Source: Trachythela sp. YZ-2020 (Eukaryota > Cnidaria > Anthozoa > Malacalcyonacea > Clavulariidae). From it: DNA of 64,000 nucleotides. Where the stretch lies: the NCBI GenBank assembly GCA_016169945.1, contig JADLSH010000110.1, positions 558,001 to 622,000 on the forward strand. Direction: 5' to 3'. This document shows positions 48,472 to 57,739 of the stretch, piece by piece. The notes under the pieces are model-generated. The model did not search any database, had not been told where the DNA came from, and was given only the letters and a program-made list of their open reading frames with translations. How positions within the stretch are numbered: the first letter of the stretch is position 1; the number at the start of each line of letters is the position of its first letter. Position numbers and translations under genes: made by a program.

Positions 48472-48640
48472 GTTTTCTCGACGCATCGTGCTTAGTATGA
48501 AGCCTTTGGAGTTGATGCAATTCATTTTTGTACTCTAACTATCGTTAGGCTAGCTTTTTGAAGTTTTTGGGTAGATTTTTTAATCTAAAAATTGTTTCAC
48601 TCCTGTGTTTTGTCGCGTAATCCAGAGCGGGCCGGATGAG

Positions 48641-48682
48641 TTTCAGAGCGGGCCGGATGCAAAAATCCGGACCGCGCTGAAA
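48641..48682. repeat. GC-rich hairpin upstream of the recombinase gene
   Basis: TTTCAGAGCGGGCCGGAT is followed after a 6-base loop by ATCCGGACCGCGCTGAAA, an almost perfect inverted repeat. It may be the end of a foldback element or a promoter-proximal structure for the gene that starts at 48,845. Direct repeats of CTGAGTAGTAAAT lie nearby (about 48,789 and 48,821). Confidence 0.55.
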
Positions 48683-48844
48683 CGCTCGCTAGCCAATCAG
48701 ATTGCTTTATTTTCATAGATAAAAAATAAACCGATTTAGTATAATTTCAGTAGTAAAAAATGGCTTTCGAGCAATTTGATTGGTTAGCTGAGTAGTAAAT
48801 CTGAGGCATTATTTACTACCTGAGTAGTAAATAATGCTTTCAAA

Positions 48845-50214
48845 ATGGCTTCCCACAGTCGTTTTGTAGAAATTTCTGTTGAGGAAATTGAACAAATAAA
48901 GGACAGTGCAATTCCACAAAACACAAAACTAGCAACAAAATATGGGATTAAGCTTTTCAAAGGTAAGGAGTCTTTTTGTAATTAATTAACTAACAATTTT
49001 TTTGACAATTTACAACTGACTGTCAAAAAAGAGTGACCAGCAAAATTACTTTTTTTTAAAACTATTTTCTACACTAGAATGGTTCTCACACCAAAACGAG
49101 TTTACAACCGAGTTCGAGAACATGGAAATTGATGACCTGAATCAATGTCTATCAAAATTCTACATGTCTGCTAGAAAAAAAGATGGTTCTTACTACAAAA
49201 AGGCAACCTTAATGTCATTGCGAGCTGCGTTGGATCGCCATCTTCGCTCACCACCATATATCAATTTGTGACCCGGTCGCCTTTCAAGAAGCAAATAAAT
49301 CATTGCATTCCTACCTGAAACACCTCATGGGCACTGGAAAAATTGCTGGAACTGTCCACAAAAATCCCTTGACACCTGAAGCGGTACAACTCCTTTTCGA
49401 GAAAGGCGAACTTGCTTGTGCTGAAACCCGTGATCCTCGCTGTTTAATGCAAACAGTTTGGTTCTACATTTCCTTGTATTTTGGCAAACGAGGTCGTGAA
49501 AACCAGAGGGCAATGAAGAAATCGATGCTACGTCTTTGTATAACAGGCACTGGAGAAGAGTATTTTGAGCTCAATAAAGATGAACCCGAGACGATGCTTT
49601 CAAGCAAAAATCATACTGGCGGTCTCGAAGGCACGGAAGACCACTCGGATGGCAAGGTCTTTGCTCTCACAAAATCGCCAAGATGTCCAGTAAATACCAT
49701 CAAAGCGTGTTTAAGTCACCTAAATCCCGACATTGACGTGCTGTACCAGCGACCAAGACATCCTTCTTCCAGGTTCAACCCAAACGAAGCAATAGTTTGG
49801 TACGAGAAAAAAGTACTCGGCCATAACTTGCTCAACAACATGATGCGAAATATGTCACAAAGAGCTGGAATATCGCCATACTATACCAACCATTCGCTGC
49901 GAGCCACCACCGTTACTGTTTTATCGTCCAACAACGTTGAAACACGAAAGATTAAAGCCGTAACTGGTCACAGAAGCGATACAAGTATAGAAAGTTATTG
50001 CGCCAGACCAACTCTAAGCCAGTTTAAGCAGATGTCGTCGACGCTGAGTTCGTTTGTTCATGGCGAAGAAAATACAGCAGCCACTTCATCTTCGTCAATC
50101 ATCCCAACTCCAGTTGCCCCTCGTCAACATCCAGCAGAAAGCAGTCCAACAGTCGCAAACAGTACTGTATCCTTTTTCAGAAAGAGGCAAATATCCTTCA
50201 AGCACATGGTGTGA
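48845..50214 (+). pseudogene. Crypton/DUF3504-type tyrosine recombinase, one frameshift
   Basis: Exon 1 (48,845-48,962) encodes MASHSRFVEISVEEIEQIKD and ends AAAG|GTAAGG. A 115-bp intron ends ACACTAG and exon 2 starts at 49,078, keeping frame. Residues from about 25 to 100 (TKLATKYGIKLFK, LSKFYMSARKKDG, LMSLRAALDRHL) look like the SAM-like DNA-binding arm of this family. The catalytic half shows R in FGKRGRENQ, HxxR in NHSLRATTV, then GHRSDTSIESYCARP with His and the Tyr nucleophile, so the R-H-R-H-Y set appears complete. One extra base at about 49,269 creates a TGA and shifts into the 49,270-50,214 frame. Length is about 417 residues otherwise. It could be a Crypton transposon gene or a host derivative of the KIAA1958/ZMYM type. 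No flanking repeats of its own were found. Confidence 0.82.
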
Positions 50215-50514
50215 GGTGTCCTGAATCAATTCTTCCATCTGGTACTTTCCAGGGATGTTCATTCACATTTAACATCAATATGAACAACAACTAACTTTTC
50301 TTGAACGTATTACATTGTTAGAATTTTATTATGCATGATCCTTGTTGTAAATTTAAAACGTTTTTCAGCGTCTTAGACTCACTGTTCTTGTGAAATGTCA
50401 AACCAACTTGCCGAACTGCTTTAGAATTCAGATCATGTGTCATGTGATCGATCATTACGTTTTTAAGAAGGAAGTAAATTGTTTGATTAATTTTGTGAAA
50501 TAAATTATACTAAG
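50215..50514. other. 3' flank of the recombinase gene
   Basis: AT-rich sequence, probably 3' untranslated region (AATAAATTATA near 50,500). No separate gene seen. Confidence 0.4.
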
Positions 50515-50621
50515 ACAATTATTTACCTCAGTCTCGATGATTATCGGTGAATATTTACCTTGCCGCTTCGCGGCGCGGTAAATATTCACCGATAATCATC
50601 TCGACTTCGGTAAATAATTGT
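50515..50621. repeat. 107-bp near-perfect palindrome
   Basis: The left arm starts ACAATTATTTACCTCAGTCT and the right arm ends TTCGGTAAATAATTGT. The arms are near-perfect reverse complements with a CGCTTCGCGG centre. It belongs to the same family as the palindrome at 53,560-53,605 (ACAATTATTCACCG ends). It is either a foldback MITE or the fused ends of a larger transposon. Confidence 0.8.
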
Positions 50622-50739
50622 TAAGTATTTGGGAGCACATATAACCAAACTGAGCGACCAATACAGCCATCAAAACCGAGTTGATCCAATTGACAAATGT
50701 TAGTCAACAAAAGGGAAAATCAGTAATATTATAGCGCAG

Positions 50740-51313
50740 TGGGAAAAATTGTAGCTTCCTAATGGGAGCCCCTTATGAATCCCGGATGTAAGTCCCGGAT
50801 GTGAAACCGCGCGCCCATTGGCTTTATTTGAAATCTCCTTAGCAATACTGCCTTAGCAACAACAAAATTGTTTTCTGGACGTAAAAAATACACGAAAACC
50901 CTCAATAAATTCATTAAACTTTATTCATATCTGTCTTCTAATTTTAAACATGTGTTAAACTGATATAATTGATTTGTTTTCCTTTTTTGCCTATTTAAAG
51001 TTGAGCAACCAAGTGACAAACACCCAGACTGCAGAGTGAAAATGCCAGTTCCACTAGGCAGTTTCATTGCTTCAGACAAGTCCACATCTTTAAACTTCAA
51101 ATTGAAGACAAATTTTTGGCTCACATAGGAATAGTTTTTCGCTGAATTTGGGCGGGTGTTTTAACATTTTTCTTAATTTGGACAGGCCGCAATAAGTATT
51201 TTTCAAAAAACAATTTTGTTCTTGCTAGCCAATGGGCGCACGATTTCACATCCGGGACTTACATACGGGACTTACAAGGAGCCCCCAATTGAAGGAAGCT
51301 TCAATTTCCCCCT
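50740..51313. mobile_element. TIR element with ~70-bp inverted ends
   Basis: The left end (AGCTTCCTAATGGGAGCCCC from 50,753) and right end (reverse complement AGCTTCCTTCAATTGGGGGC from 51,300) align for about 70 bp, including GTAAGTCCCGGATGTGAAA and GCGCCCATTGGC. The TIR may extend outward to GGGAAAAATTG. A 67-codon minus frame inside (51,124-50,921) is unrecognised. Target duplication not resolved; superfamily unknown. Confidence 0.7.
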
Positions 51314-51449
51314 AAATTTATCCTCGTATGGGATGCCCCCTCTATTCTTTTATATTCTGTATGGGAGGAAGGGAGTGCTGAGCGGGCGCTGGTCATGAAG
51401 CCGAGGCATGGTACATCATCACAAAAGAGACTGGGCATTTTCAAACTAA

Positions 51450-51655
51450 CCTAAATTAAATCCAACATGGCTGACATAAATACGTACGCCAACTTTCCTT
51501 AATAACTTGAGTTCTAGATATGCTAAAACAACAAACTAGAAACCAAAATACTCCTTGTTGTTCAAGGATTCTAACGAGATCGATAACTCTCCGTATTCCG
51601 AAAGATATAAGCGAAAACGGCACCGGCGATGAAATACACGATGATTATTATTATT
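51450..51655. repeat. Dispersed repeat, copy 1 (partner at 63.7 kb)
   Basis: Matches 63,685-63,880 in the same orientation: AAATCCAACATGGCTGACAT against AAATCCAACATGGCTAACAT, and the identical CAAAATACTCCTTGTTGTTC and AAGGATTCTA. The divergence suggests an old duplication or two copies of one repeat family. Confidence 0.7.
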
Positions 51656-53375
51656 ACCGTTCTTAACAATAGCTCAAGACGGCGTCTCTTTGATCTTTGA
51701 TCTTTCATCCCGGCAATCAGGGCTGGTTAGTGAGTTTTATATGGGGAAATTTTTATCCCGGTGACCGAGATCTCGCCTGTTTTAAGCTAGATCTCGGCAA
51801 CCGGGCCAACCCGGTTGTCCATATAAACATCTAAAAATAACCTTGCGGCGAGATTTCGCTAACGGGCCAGCCCGACTCTCATATTAACAACCCCTAAATA
51901 GAGTGTACGTACACATACATGCAATTTTGATCTTAGAAAGTACATTGCTATAACAATTTTATTGATGTCTTTTTAAGAATGTGTTACATGCTACATTATA
52001 AGTCTATAAAACAATTTAAAATGTTAACATTGAAAGGTTGTAAGATAATGTTTATAAATATGTATCTATAAACTTTAATCTATAGTCAACTATACTCCTT
52101 TTTGTTTGGTGCTAATGTTTTTAGGGCGATATCGCCCTATATTTTGCAGGTTCATATCTTCGGTTCAGTGCATGCTATGTAGATGAAAATACCACCGTTC
52201 GATTCAGCGTTTTACGATGTCTTTAGCGAAGTAAATTGTGTTTGTTTACAATGCTACGCGGCCAATTTAGCCCCTTGCAAACACCTCTGAACTTTGTATT
52301 GTTTACAAATTAACAATAATACAAACTAATTATATATTCATTTCGCTTTCCTACCTTTGGTTTACACGCTACAAACTCCTAAGTGTGACCATTGGATAGC
52401 TCTTGAAAATCCTGTTCGAAAGGATGTATTTAAATAAATATACTAAATAAACTAGCCATTTTATGACAATTCTCGACTTTTCCCGTGAAAATCCCGTGTT
52501 TATTGCGAAATCCCGGTTTTGTCGGCGCACGCTCGGGCAACTTCGGAAGCTAAATCTCCGCGGCTTTGCATCCTAGCGTATTGAAAGTACCGGCAATCGA
52601 CTCCGCGTGATGTAATTGCCTAGACGGCGGATTTTCATTGGTTTATAGCAATCAACACTGACCTTATATGGCATTTCGTAATTAATTTCCGCGTGCGGGA
52701 ATCAAATTTCAACGATCTCGGCATTTTGCATGCGACTTTCAAAAAATAAAATAAAATACTTCTACTTCTTCAAATGCAATGAAACTTTCCAATAATATTC
52801 CTTTTTATATGAGCTACAATTTTGGTCCAAAATTTGCTAACATTTGCTCGAAAATTCTGAACCCCGTTCTGGCAATTCAGGGTTATTTTAACAATAATTG
52901 TAAAATTTTTAGATAATTTATGAACATGTATGCAAATTAATTTGGATATGTAATATGAACCGGGACAAACTAAATATAATTTTAAAGAGGAAGTCATAAG
53001 CTATCGAATGACGCGTGTCCTGTTGCCAGAGAATAAACACGTCTGGCGATATTTACATTTTGAAACAACCGATCGTAATTACGGCGCAAGGCGAAAAACG
53101 ATTAAAACCACTAATATTTACTAAGATCTATTTACTAAATTTAGAGTGTTTATACGATATAACCAATTGGACAAGTCTTCATTTTACTGGCAGTAAACTT
53201 CGACCTCACAAAAACCCATCTTTTCAGTGAGTTGGGATTGAATGACCAAATATCGACCAAACATAATCGGTGTGCATGTTATATTTGTTGTACCTTCGCC
53301 AGCCGCATGTCTGTCGCCACACTTCGGGTTTACAAGTCCTTTATCCACCAAACTGTCTCCGACCTTAAATAGTGT
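51656..53375. other. Intergenic sequence with small palindromes
   Basis: No gene recognised. The segment at 51,720-51,900 has repeated phrases GAGATCTCG, CAACCGGGCC and GGGCCAGCCCG, resembling a GC-rich repeat or promoter-type element; a weaker relative lies at 58,990-59,100. A perfect 16-base palindrome AGGGCGATATCGCCCT occurs at 52,123-52,138. Confidence 0.4.
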
Positions 53376-53605
53376 TAGTAAAATTACATAGGTGATTATT
53401 GAGAATTCTCAACGCTGATTGGTTGCGCTACCTCGGATTAATACGCGATAATCACCTAAAGCGTTTTTATCCGCTTTTATCGTAAATATTCAATTAAAAT
53501 ATTTTTAAAATGTGCATTTTGTATTTTTTTCCAAATAATCACCTATGCAATTTTACTAAAACAATTATTCACCGATATTCACCTCGGCTTCGGCGAATAA
53601 TTGTT
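53376..53605. mobile_element. TIR element followed by a foldback end
   Basis: TAGTAAAATTACATAGGTGA at 53,376 is matched in reverse complement by TCACCTATGCAATTTTACTA ending at 53,558. Immediately after lies a hairpin AACAATTATTCACCGATATT ... TTCGGCGAATAATTGTT (53,560-53,605) of the same family as the 50,515 palindrome. The two may form one composite element. Confidence 0.65.
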
Positions 53606-53642
53606 AAATAACAATACTTTTCAAAAGTTGGTAATAATACAC

Positions 53643-54105
53643 TCTTAGAGAGGTGTCCGTATTAGAGAGGTGTCGTTATTAGAGAGGTGTCCGTATTAGA
53701 GAGGTGTCCGTATTAGAGATGTGTTCTTATTAGAGAGATGTCTGTATTAGAGAGATGTTCGTATTACAGAGATGTCTCTATTAAAGAGGTGTACGTATTA
53801 GAGAGGTGCCCTTATTAGAGAGGTGTCCTTATTAGAGAGGTGTCCGTATTACAGAGATGTCTGTATTAAAGAGGTGTTCTTATTACAGATATATCCGTAT
53901 TCGAGAGGTGTCTGTATTCGAGAGGTGTCTGTATTCGAGAGGTGTCCGTATTAGAGAGAGAGGTATCCGTATTAGAGAGATGTCCGTATTAGAGAGATAT
54001 CCGTATTAGAGAGATGTCCGTATTAGAGAGGTGTGCGTATTAGAGAGGTGTTCCAGTTTTAGAGTGGTGCTCGTATTAGAGAGGTGTCCGTATTAGTTAT
54101 TTTTG
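53643..54105. repeat. 17-bp minisatellite (~27 copies)
   Basis: Tandem units of the type AGAGAGGTGTCCGTATT with frequent single-base variants (GTGTTCTTATT, GATGTCTGTATT, TTCGAGAGG). The 17-bp period is not a multiple of three, so no frame stays open. It sits just downstream of the last visible exon of the F5/8C gene. Confidence 0.9.
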
Positions 54106-54125
54106 CGCCAAACGCTGTGTTGTTT

Positions 54126-54199
54126 GCATACGCCATCTTGCAAAAGTCGTGTTTGTCGTGCTTTTGAGTACAAGACGACTTTTGCGAGATGGCGTATGC
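54126..54199. repeat. Hairpin with 25-bp arms
   Basis: GCATACGCCATCTTGCAAAA at 54,126-54,145 (arm to 54,150) pairs with the arm at 54,175-54,199 (TTTTGCGAGATGGCGTATGC), with one mismatch and a 24-base loop. The outer sequence TTGCGCC/GGCGCAA extends the symmetry. Likely a small foldback element. Confidence 0.75.
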
Positions 54200-54282
54200 T
54201 ACGCACATGGCGCAATGACGAATACTCTTAGTCGAACTTTTAGTCACTCCTAAAACTCCCTAATGTATCAATTTATCTTTAC

Positions 54283-54542
54283 CTTCATTTCAAAATCTCT
54301 CATGCGATCCCAACAACAATCACCACGGTTGGTAAAAGCCACACGAGCGACGGGAATTGTTTCACCGAAATCAACTCTCCACCAGGGCTGGGTGTCTTTC
54401 AAAGTGTGAGCACACTGAGGTTGATTTTGTTCGTTAAACATGTTGGTAGCTGTGTTTCCATCGACAGCAAGGTGGGACGCGTATCCCCCCGAGGTCGATG
54501 ATTGTGCTGTCGACTTTGCCAAAGCAAAGTTATGACTTGGAT
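54283..54542 (-). CDS. F5/8C (discoidin/fucolectin-like) domain exon
   Basis: The exon follows the acceptor TTTTATAG and ends at ATGAAG|GTAAAG. It begins in phase 1: the G ending the EGF exon plus AT gives Asp, reading DPSHNFALAKSTAQSSTSGG. Then YASHLAVDGNTATNM, PWWRVDFGETIPVARVAFTN and CCWDRMRDFEMK follow, the classic first half of an F5/8 type C domain (ALxKxTxQSS, AVDGN, WWRVDLG). About 87 residues are present, against about 140 for a full domain, so the second half must be in a further minus-strand exon that I could not identify to the left. The domain typically binds carbohydrate or phospholipid at the cell surface or in matrix. Confidence 0.88.
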
Positions 54543-54599
54543 CTATAAAAGCAGAGTGATTTAATATACACAACAATGATAACTTCGAATAATATTACT

Positions 54600-54680
54600 A
54601 TCCTGAAATAAAGTCACAAAGGTTAGGGTTAGAGTTACGATTAGGGTGAGGTTTAGGATTAGAGTTAGGATTGGGATTAT
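54600..54680. repeat. Degenerate telomere-like repeat in the intron
   Basis: Runs of GGTTAGGGTTAGAG, GATTAGGG, GATTAGAG and GGATTGGG on the plus strand are diverged TTAGGG-type units. They lie in the intron between the EGF and F5/8C exons. Comparable CCCTAA-type units occur at 4489-4525. Confidence 0.65.
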
Positions 54681-54889
54681 GAAATTCAGTCATTATTTTA
54701 TATAAATTTGTAATAGTTTTTCCCGAATGCATTTGTATGACAACTGCCTGACACTTCGTGCGAAAGTTGTACAAATGAATTATGTCATACATTCGTCATA
54801 TCGTGACGTAATTCAATTCTTGTCCAGACGTCGAAAATCTTGTTACATAATGAAAAATCTTCGTATATCCAGCCCTAGATGGTACTAAC

Positions 54890-55010
54890 CTTTACATACA
54901 CCACATCTCTCACCAATCATAAAAGCATTGCAATGGCATTTGAAACCTGCCCGCTTCCGCTTGTCTGGCTTGCAGGCCCCAGTCTTGCACGGATTTGGAA
55001 CACAGGGATC
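54890..55010 (-). CDS. EGF-like domain exon
   Basis: The exon is bounded by TTCATTTTAG and AAAG|GTTAGT. It encodes 40 residues, DPCVPNPCKTGACKP, then a basic DKRKRAGF and KCHCNAFMIGERCGVCK. The six EGF-pattern cysteines are visible (C-x4-C-x4-C ... C-x-C-x8-C), followed by GVCK. It enters in phase 0 and leaves in phase 1, matching both neighbours exactly, which strongly supports the gene model. The domain would sit between the PAN and F5/8C modules of a secreted or surface protein. Confidence 0.88.
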
Positions 55011-55334
55011 CTAAAATGAAATCGTAACATTTTGCAGTTCTACCACTGATCTTAAAATTTAAAGTAGATAGAGCATCGTTTTGAAGACAGAATATTTATA
55101 ATAAGAGGCGATTTAGCAATCAAGTAGTGCGCGCTTAATGACCGTAGACCAAGGAATCCAGTAAATCCAGTAAATTTTGGTTCATTTTGGATGAAAGTAG
55201 ATGAGAAATTTACAAAAGTTTGTCTTGCTGTCCCCAGCTGAAGAGAACTGAATACGTAATTAGGCATGCATAATTTATGCATGATACTTGACTTCATTTG
55301 CTGGCGGAGATATCCAGTCCCTAAGTAAACTGTA

Positions 55335-55525
55335 GTTACGCATTCAGCGCGAAAAAGCAAAACGAACTTTTGTAACGATTTTCTGCCAAATTGAACGAAA
55401 ATTTGGTCGATCTATCCTTGGCCTACGGCCGTTACTGCATTAGCTCCACACATTTTCGTATTTAACCCTTTGATGTTTTTTGAACCATCATGCTGATAAA
55501 CAAACACACACAATCACACACATAA
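55335..55525. repeat. Dispersed repeat, copy 2 of 2 (intronic)
   Basis: Same repeat as 40,250-40,455, here in the intron between the PAN and EGF exons. It starts near TTACGCATTCAGCGCGAAAA and ends in the CA-rich tail AACACACACAATCACACAC about 20 bp from the PAN exon's donor site. Confidence 0.7.
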
Positions 55526-55543
55526 AATCAGTGGTCTAAATAC

Positions 55544-55767
55544 CCTAATGTATAATGTCCAGTCCTTTTCGGCTTTTGGATCAGTGACGCAATCAGAATG
55601 TTGCTGGGCAACGGTTAATTGACAGTTTGTTTCTTCATTTTGAATTGATGATTTGTAGTTGATGCCAACACATAAGGTTTCGTACGCGTATTGTAGACAG
55701 TGTAGAGCACAATCTAACCAGGATGGGACCTTGTACTCTAATAAGATGTTGTTGGTTAATCTGTAAC
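55544..55767 (-). CDS. PAN/apple domain exon
   Basis: The exon starts after CTTACAG and ends ATTAGG|GTATTT. It reads GYRLTNNILLEYKVPSWLDC, ALHCLQYAYETLCVGINYK, SSIQNEETNCQLTV and DWTLYIR: the second half of a PAN/apple domain (C-x3-C-LxxxxxC-x-GINY, then a Cys before a short polar strand). Entry is phase 1 and exit phase 0, so it joins the EGF exon in frame. PAN domains mediate protein or carbohydrate binding outside the cell. PAN-EGF-F5/8C combinations are frequent in anthozoans (family knowledge). The preceding exon should hold a signal peptide and the start of the PAN fold. Confidence 0.88.
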
Positions 55768-55775
55768 CTGTAAGA

Positions 55776-55795
55776 TAGATAGATAGATAGATAGA
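55776..55795. repeat. (GATA)n tail of the minus-strand LINE
   Basis: Five units of AGAT/ATAG on the plus strand, i.e. (TATC)n on the minus strand. It forms the 3' end of the LINE copy at 55,776-56,975 and stops only a few bases before the splice acceptor of the PAN exon. Confidence 0.8.
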
Positions 55796-56080
55796 CAGTT
55801 TAATTAACATTAAGAACTTGCAGCCTTTACAGCTGAATTATGCCTATGCTTTACAATTAGAAGAATATTAAAAATCACATCACTATGTACAAAAGGTGTA
55901 AAATCGTATCCATTATATAAAATATTTACTCGAATTATGCATGATAAAACTGTCTCTGAACCTATCTGTCATACACACTGGAAGTTTAAAGTTTCTATGT
56001 TGTCTTAAGAAGGGTTGACCAGTATTTTCGTTTACAGGAGGTAGTAAGCCCTTTAGCTTATGATTAGGGTTGCTTACTAT

Positions 56081-56975
56081 TTAATTGAATAGCTTGGCAG
56101 TTAGTTGTTGTCTTCGATCAAAGAGTGACGAAATGTTAATTGTTTCCAATACTTCTTGGTATTGCAGTTCAGGGAAGATTATGCGGAAGGCACGCTTTTG
56201 AAGTCTTTCCAGATCATTGGACAGGTACTGCGGAAGTGAGTCATGAAATGCTTCACAAGCATACTCGATAACAGGGCGAATGCATGAAACATAAAACTGA
56301 ATTAAATCTTTTGGTGGATAGTATAGCACGCTTTAGTTGTCTTAGGAAATATAGCCGTGAAAATACCTTTTTACAAGTATTTGTTATATGGGTGTTCCAT
56401 TTGAGATCATCAGAAAGAGTTAGGCCCAATAATTTCGTAGAGGCCACCACATTAACATTATTATTGTTAATAACTATTGGGTCGAATACTTTGTTGGATG
56501 TCGAGAAGCTTATTCTTAACTCTTTGCATTTGGTTTCCTTCAGTTCCATGCCATTTGCTATTGACTTTCTGGCAAAAACGTTTACGTGATCTTGAAGTAT
56601 GCTTAAATCGTTTTTTGCAACAGATTCAGACATGGTTGAATCATCGACATATTTCCAGAAATCATCCACACCGGGTACATTAATATCATCAATCATTATC
56701 GCAAATAGCCAGGGACCCAATTTGGTGCCTTGTGGGACGCCTGCATGAACATTACTCCACTCTGAAAAGCAGTCATTGCTCAATTTTACTCTTTGTTTAC
56801 GGTTACTTAGAAAGTCAAAAATCCAGTACTTAATGGTTTCAGGGATGTTATAAGTTGTCAGCTTTTTCGATAAGATGTTGTGATCGATCAGATCAAAAGC
56901 TTTGCGGAAATCGAATAACATGACTCTGGTGGTGGAGCCATTCCCATCGGTATTTTTTATCCAAGTATGTAGCAT
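56081..56975 (-). pseudogene. LINE reverse transcriptase fragment, frameshifted
   Basis: Minus strand, from 56,975: motif A RVMLFDFRKAFDLIDH, then FLSNRKQRVKLSNDCFSEW, motif B GVPQGTKLGPWLFAIMIDDI, catalytic KYVDDSTMSE (YVDD box), LLGLTLSDDLKWNTHI and RLYFLRQLKRA. A shift near 56,325 moves to the frame PPKDLIQFYVSCIRPVIEYA and DLERLQKRAFRIIFP, which ends at 56,081. It is a different clade from the copy at 10,272: MIDDI and YVDD here against YVNDL and FADD there. It lacks endonuclease and fingers. Confidence 0.88.
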
Positions 56976-57004
56976 AGATATAATTGCAATAAGTCATTCC
57001 TATT

Positions 57005-57055
57005 GATAAAAAATTAGCGGCGTTTTCTACGCTTTCAGGAAGCTTTTAGTTGTTT
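57005..57055. repeat. Short dispersed repeat, copy 1
   Basis: TTGATAAAAAATTAGCGGCG and GCTTTCAGGAAGCTTTTAGT match 59,372-59,425 with two differences. It may be the edge of the repeat block that starts here. Confidence 0.6.
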
Positions 57056-57059
57056 TAAT

Positions 57060-57485
57060 CCCTAAATTTGCCTTAAAATTCCATAAAATCACAAAATCTC
57101 TTTCAAAATCCGTAAAATCGAGCCAAAATCTCCTTTAAAATTCACAGAAAATTCACAAAAAATCCCCAAATCCCCTTGCTCTTGGATATATCGCAGGGAT
57201 TTTGAAATCCCAAAAATCCTTGTACGCTTTTTCTCTGAGTAATACATCCCTTGGGGTACTTAACTAATCACATAGTTAACTGTTTGCCTATATATTCATG
57301 TTTCTCGAAGGTAGGCAAACCAGAGAACATTGTTTTCTAGCCATTTTATCGAAAGTGGGCAAACCGGGAAATATTGGTTTCTAGCCATGTTTCCTGAAGG
57401 ACGGAAAACCAGGAAGCAGAATATGTTTCTGAATTTGCGCTGAGAGACACTTTTTGTTTCGGTAAAAATATTTCAATAACTAGAA
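57060..57485. repeat. Repeat block, copy 1 (partner 61,678-62,140)
   Basis: Shared landmarks in order: AATCGAGCCAAAATCTCCTT, GGATATATCGCAGGGATTTT, GAAATCCCAAAAATCCTTGT, then two or three ~50-bp subrepeats built on CCATGTTTC..GAAGG..GGCAAACCAGGAA, and TGCGCTGAGAGACACTTTTT. The block is non-coding; the 79-codon minus frame at 57,346-57,585 lies over it and is not supported. Confidence 0.75.
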
Positions 57486-57739
57486 ATACATGCTTGCAGT
57501 AACCCCTCGCCCCAGCTGAACATTGCCAGACATTACATTCCAAAACATTACTATTCCTAATCTTTTTTATCAAAAAATCTGCCATGCAAAGGTTGTAGGC
57601 GAGTCGGATATCTGCGTTAAAAACAAATTTTTGGCATAGAAAACAGAATTGGATCCTTGGCTCACACCCCTATTCACGACGCAATCAAAGGCTATCGCCA
57701 AATGAAATGTTTTACCTGACGTAATCACTGTGGCTTCCT

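Larger units (their letters stand above)
41733..48479. mobile_element. P-superfamily DNA transposon with two convergent genes
   Basis: Terminal inverted repeats of 40 bp are identical: 41,740-41,779 (starts CATAGTTAATAGAAATACT) and 48,432-48,471. The direct repeat GTTTTCTC at 41,733-41,740 and 48,472-48,479 gives an 8-bp target duplication, as in P elements. The shared C at 41,740 makes the left edge ambiguous by one base. The element is about 6.7 kb. Inside are a plus-strand THAP transposase (41,904-44,699) and a minus-strand spliced gene (48,252-46,660), tail to tail, with about 2 kb of non-coding DNA between them that holds at least two smaller MITEs. Identical ends suggest recent mobilisation, although the transposase frame is broken, so movement may have depended on another copy. 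Confidence 0.88.
55776..56975 (-). mobile_element. 5'-truncated LINE copy, minus strand
   Basis: A partial RT frame with one frameshift, about 250 bp of 3' untranslated sequence and a (TATC)n tail. The 5' end is lost near 56,975. It lies in the intron directly upstream of the PAN exon, in the same orientation as that gene. Confidence 0.82.

Noticed and set aside
50921..51124. 67-codon minus frame inside the TIR element at 50.7-51.3 kb.
   Set aside because: Too short and unlike any transposase; kept only as a note under the element.
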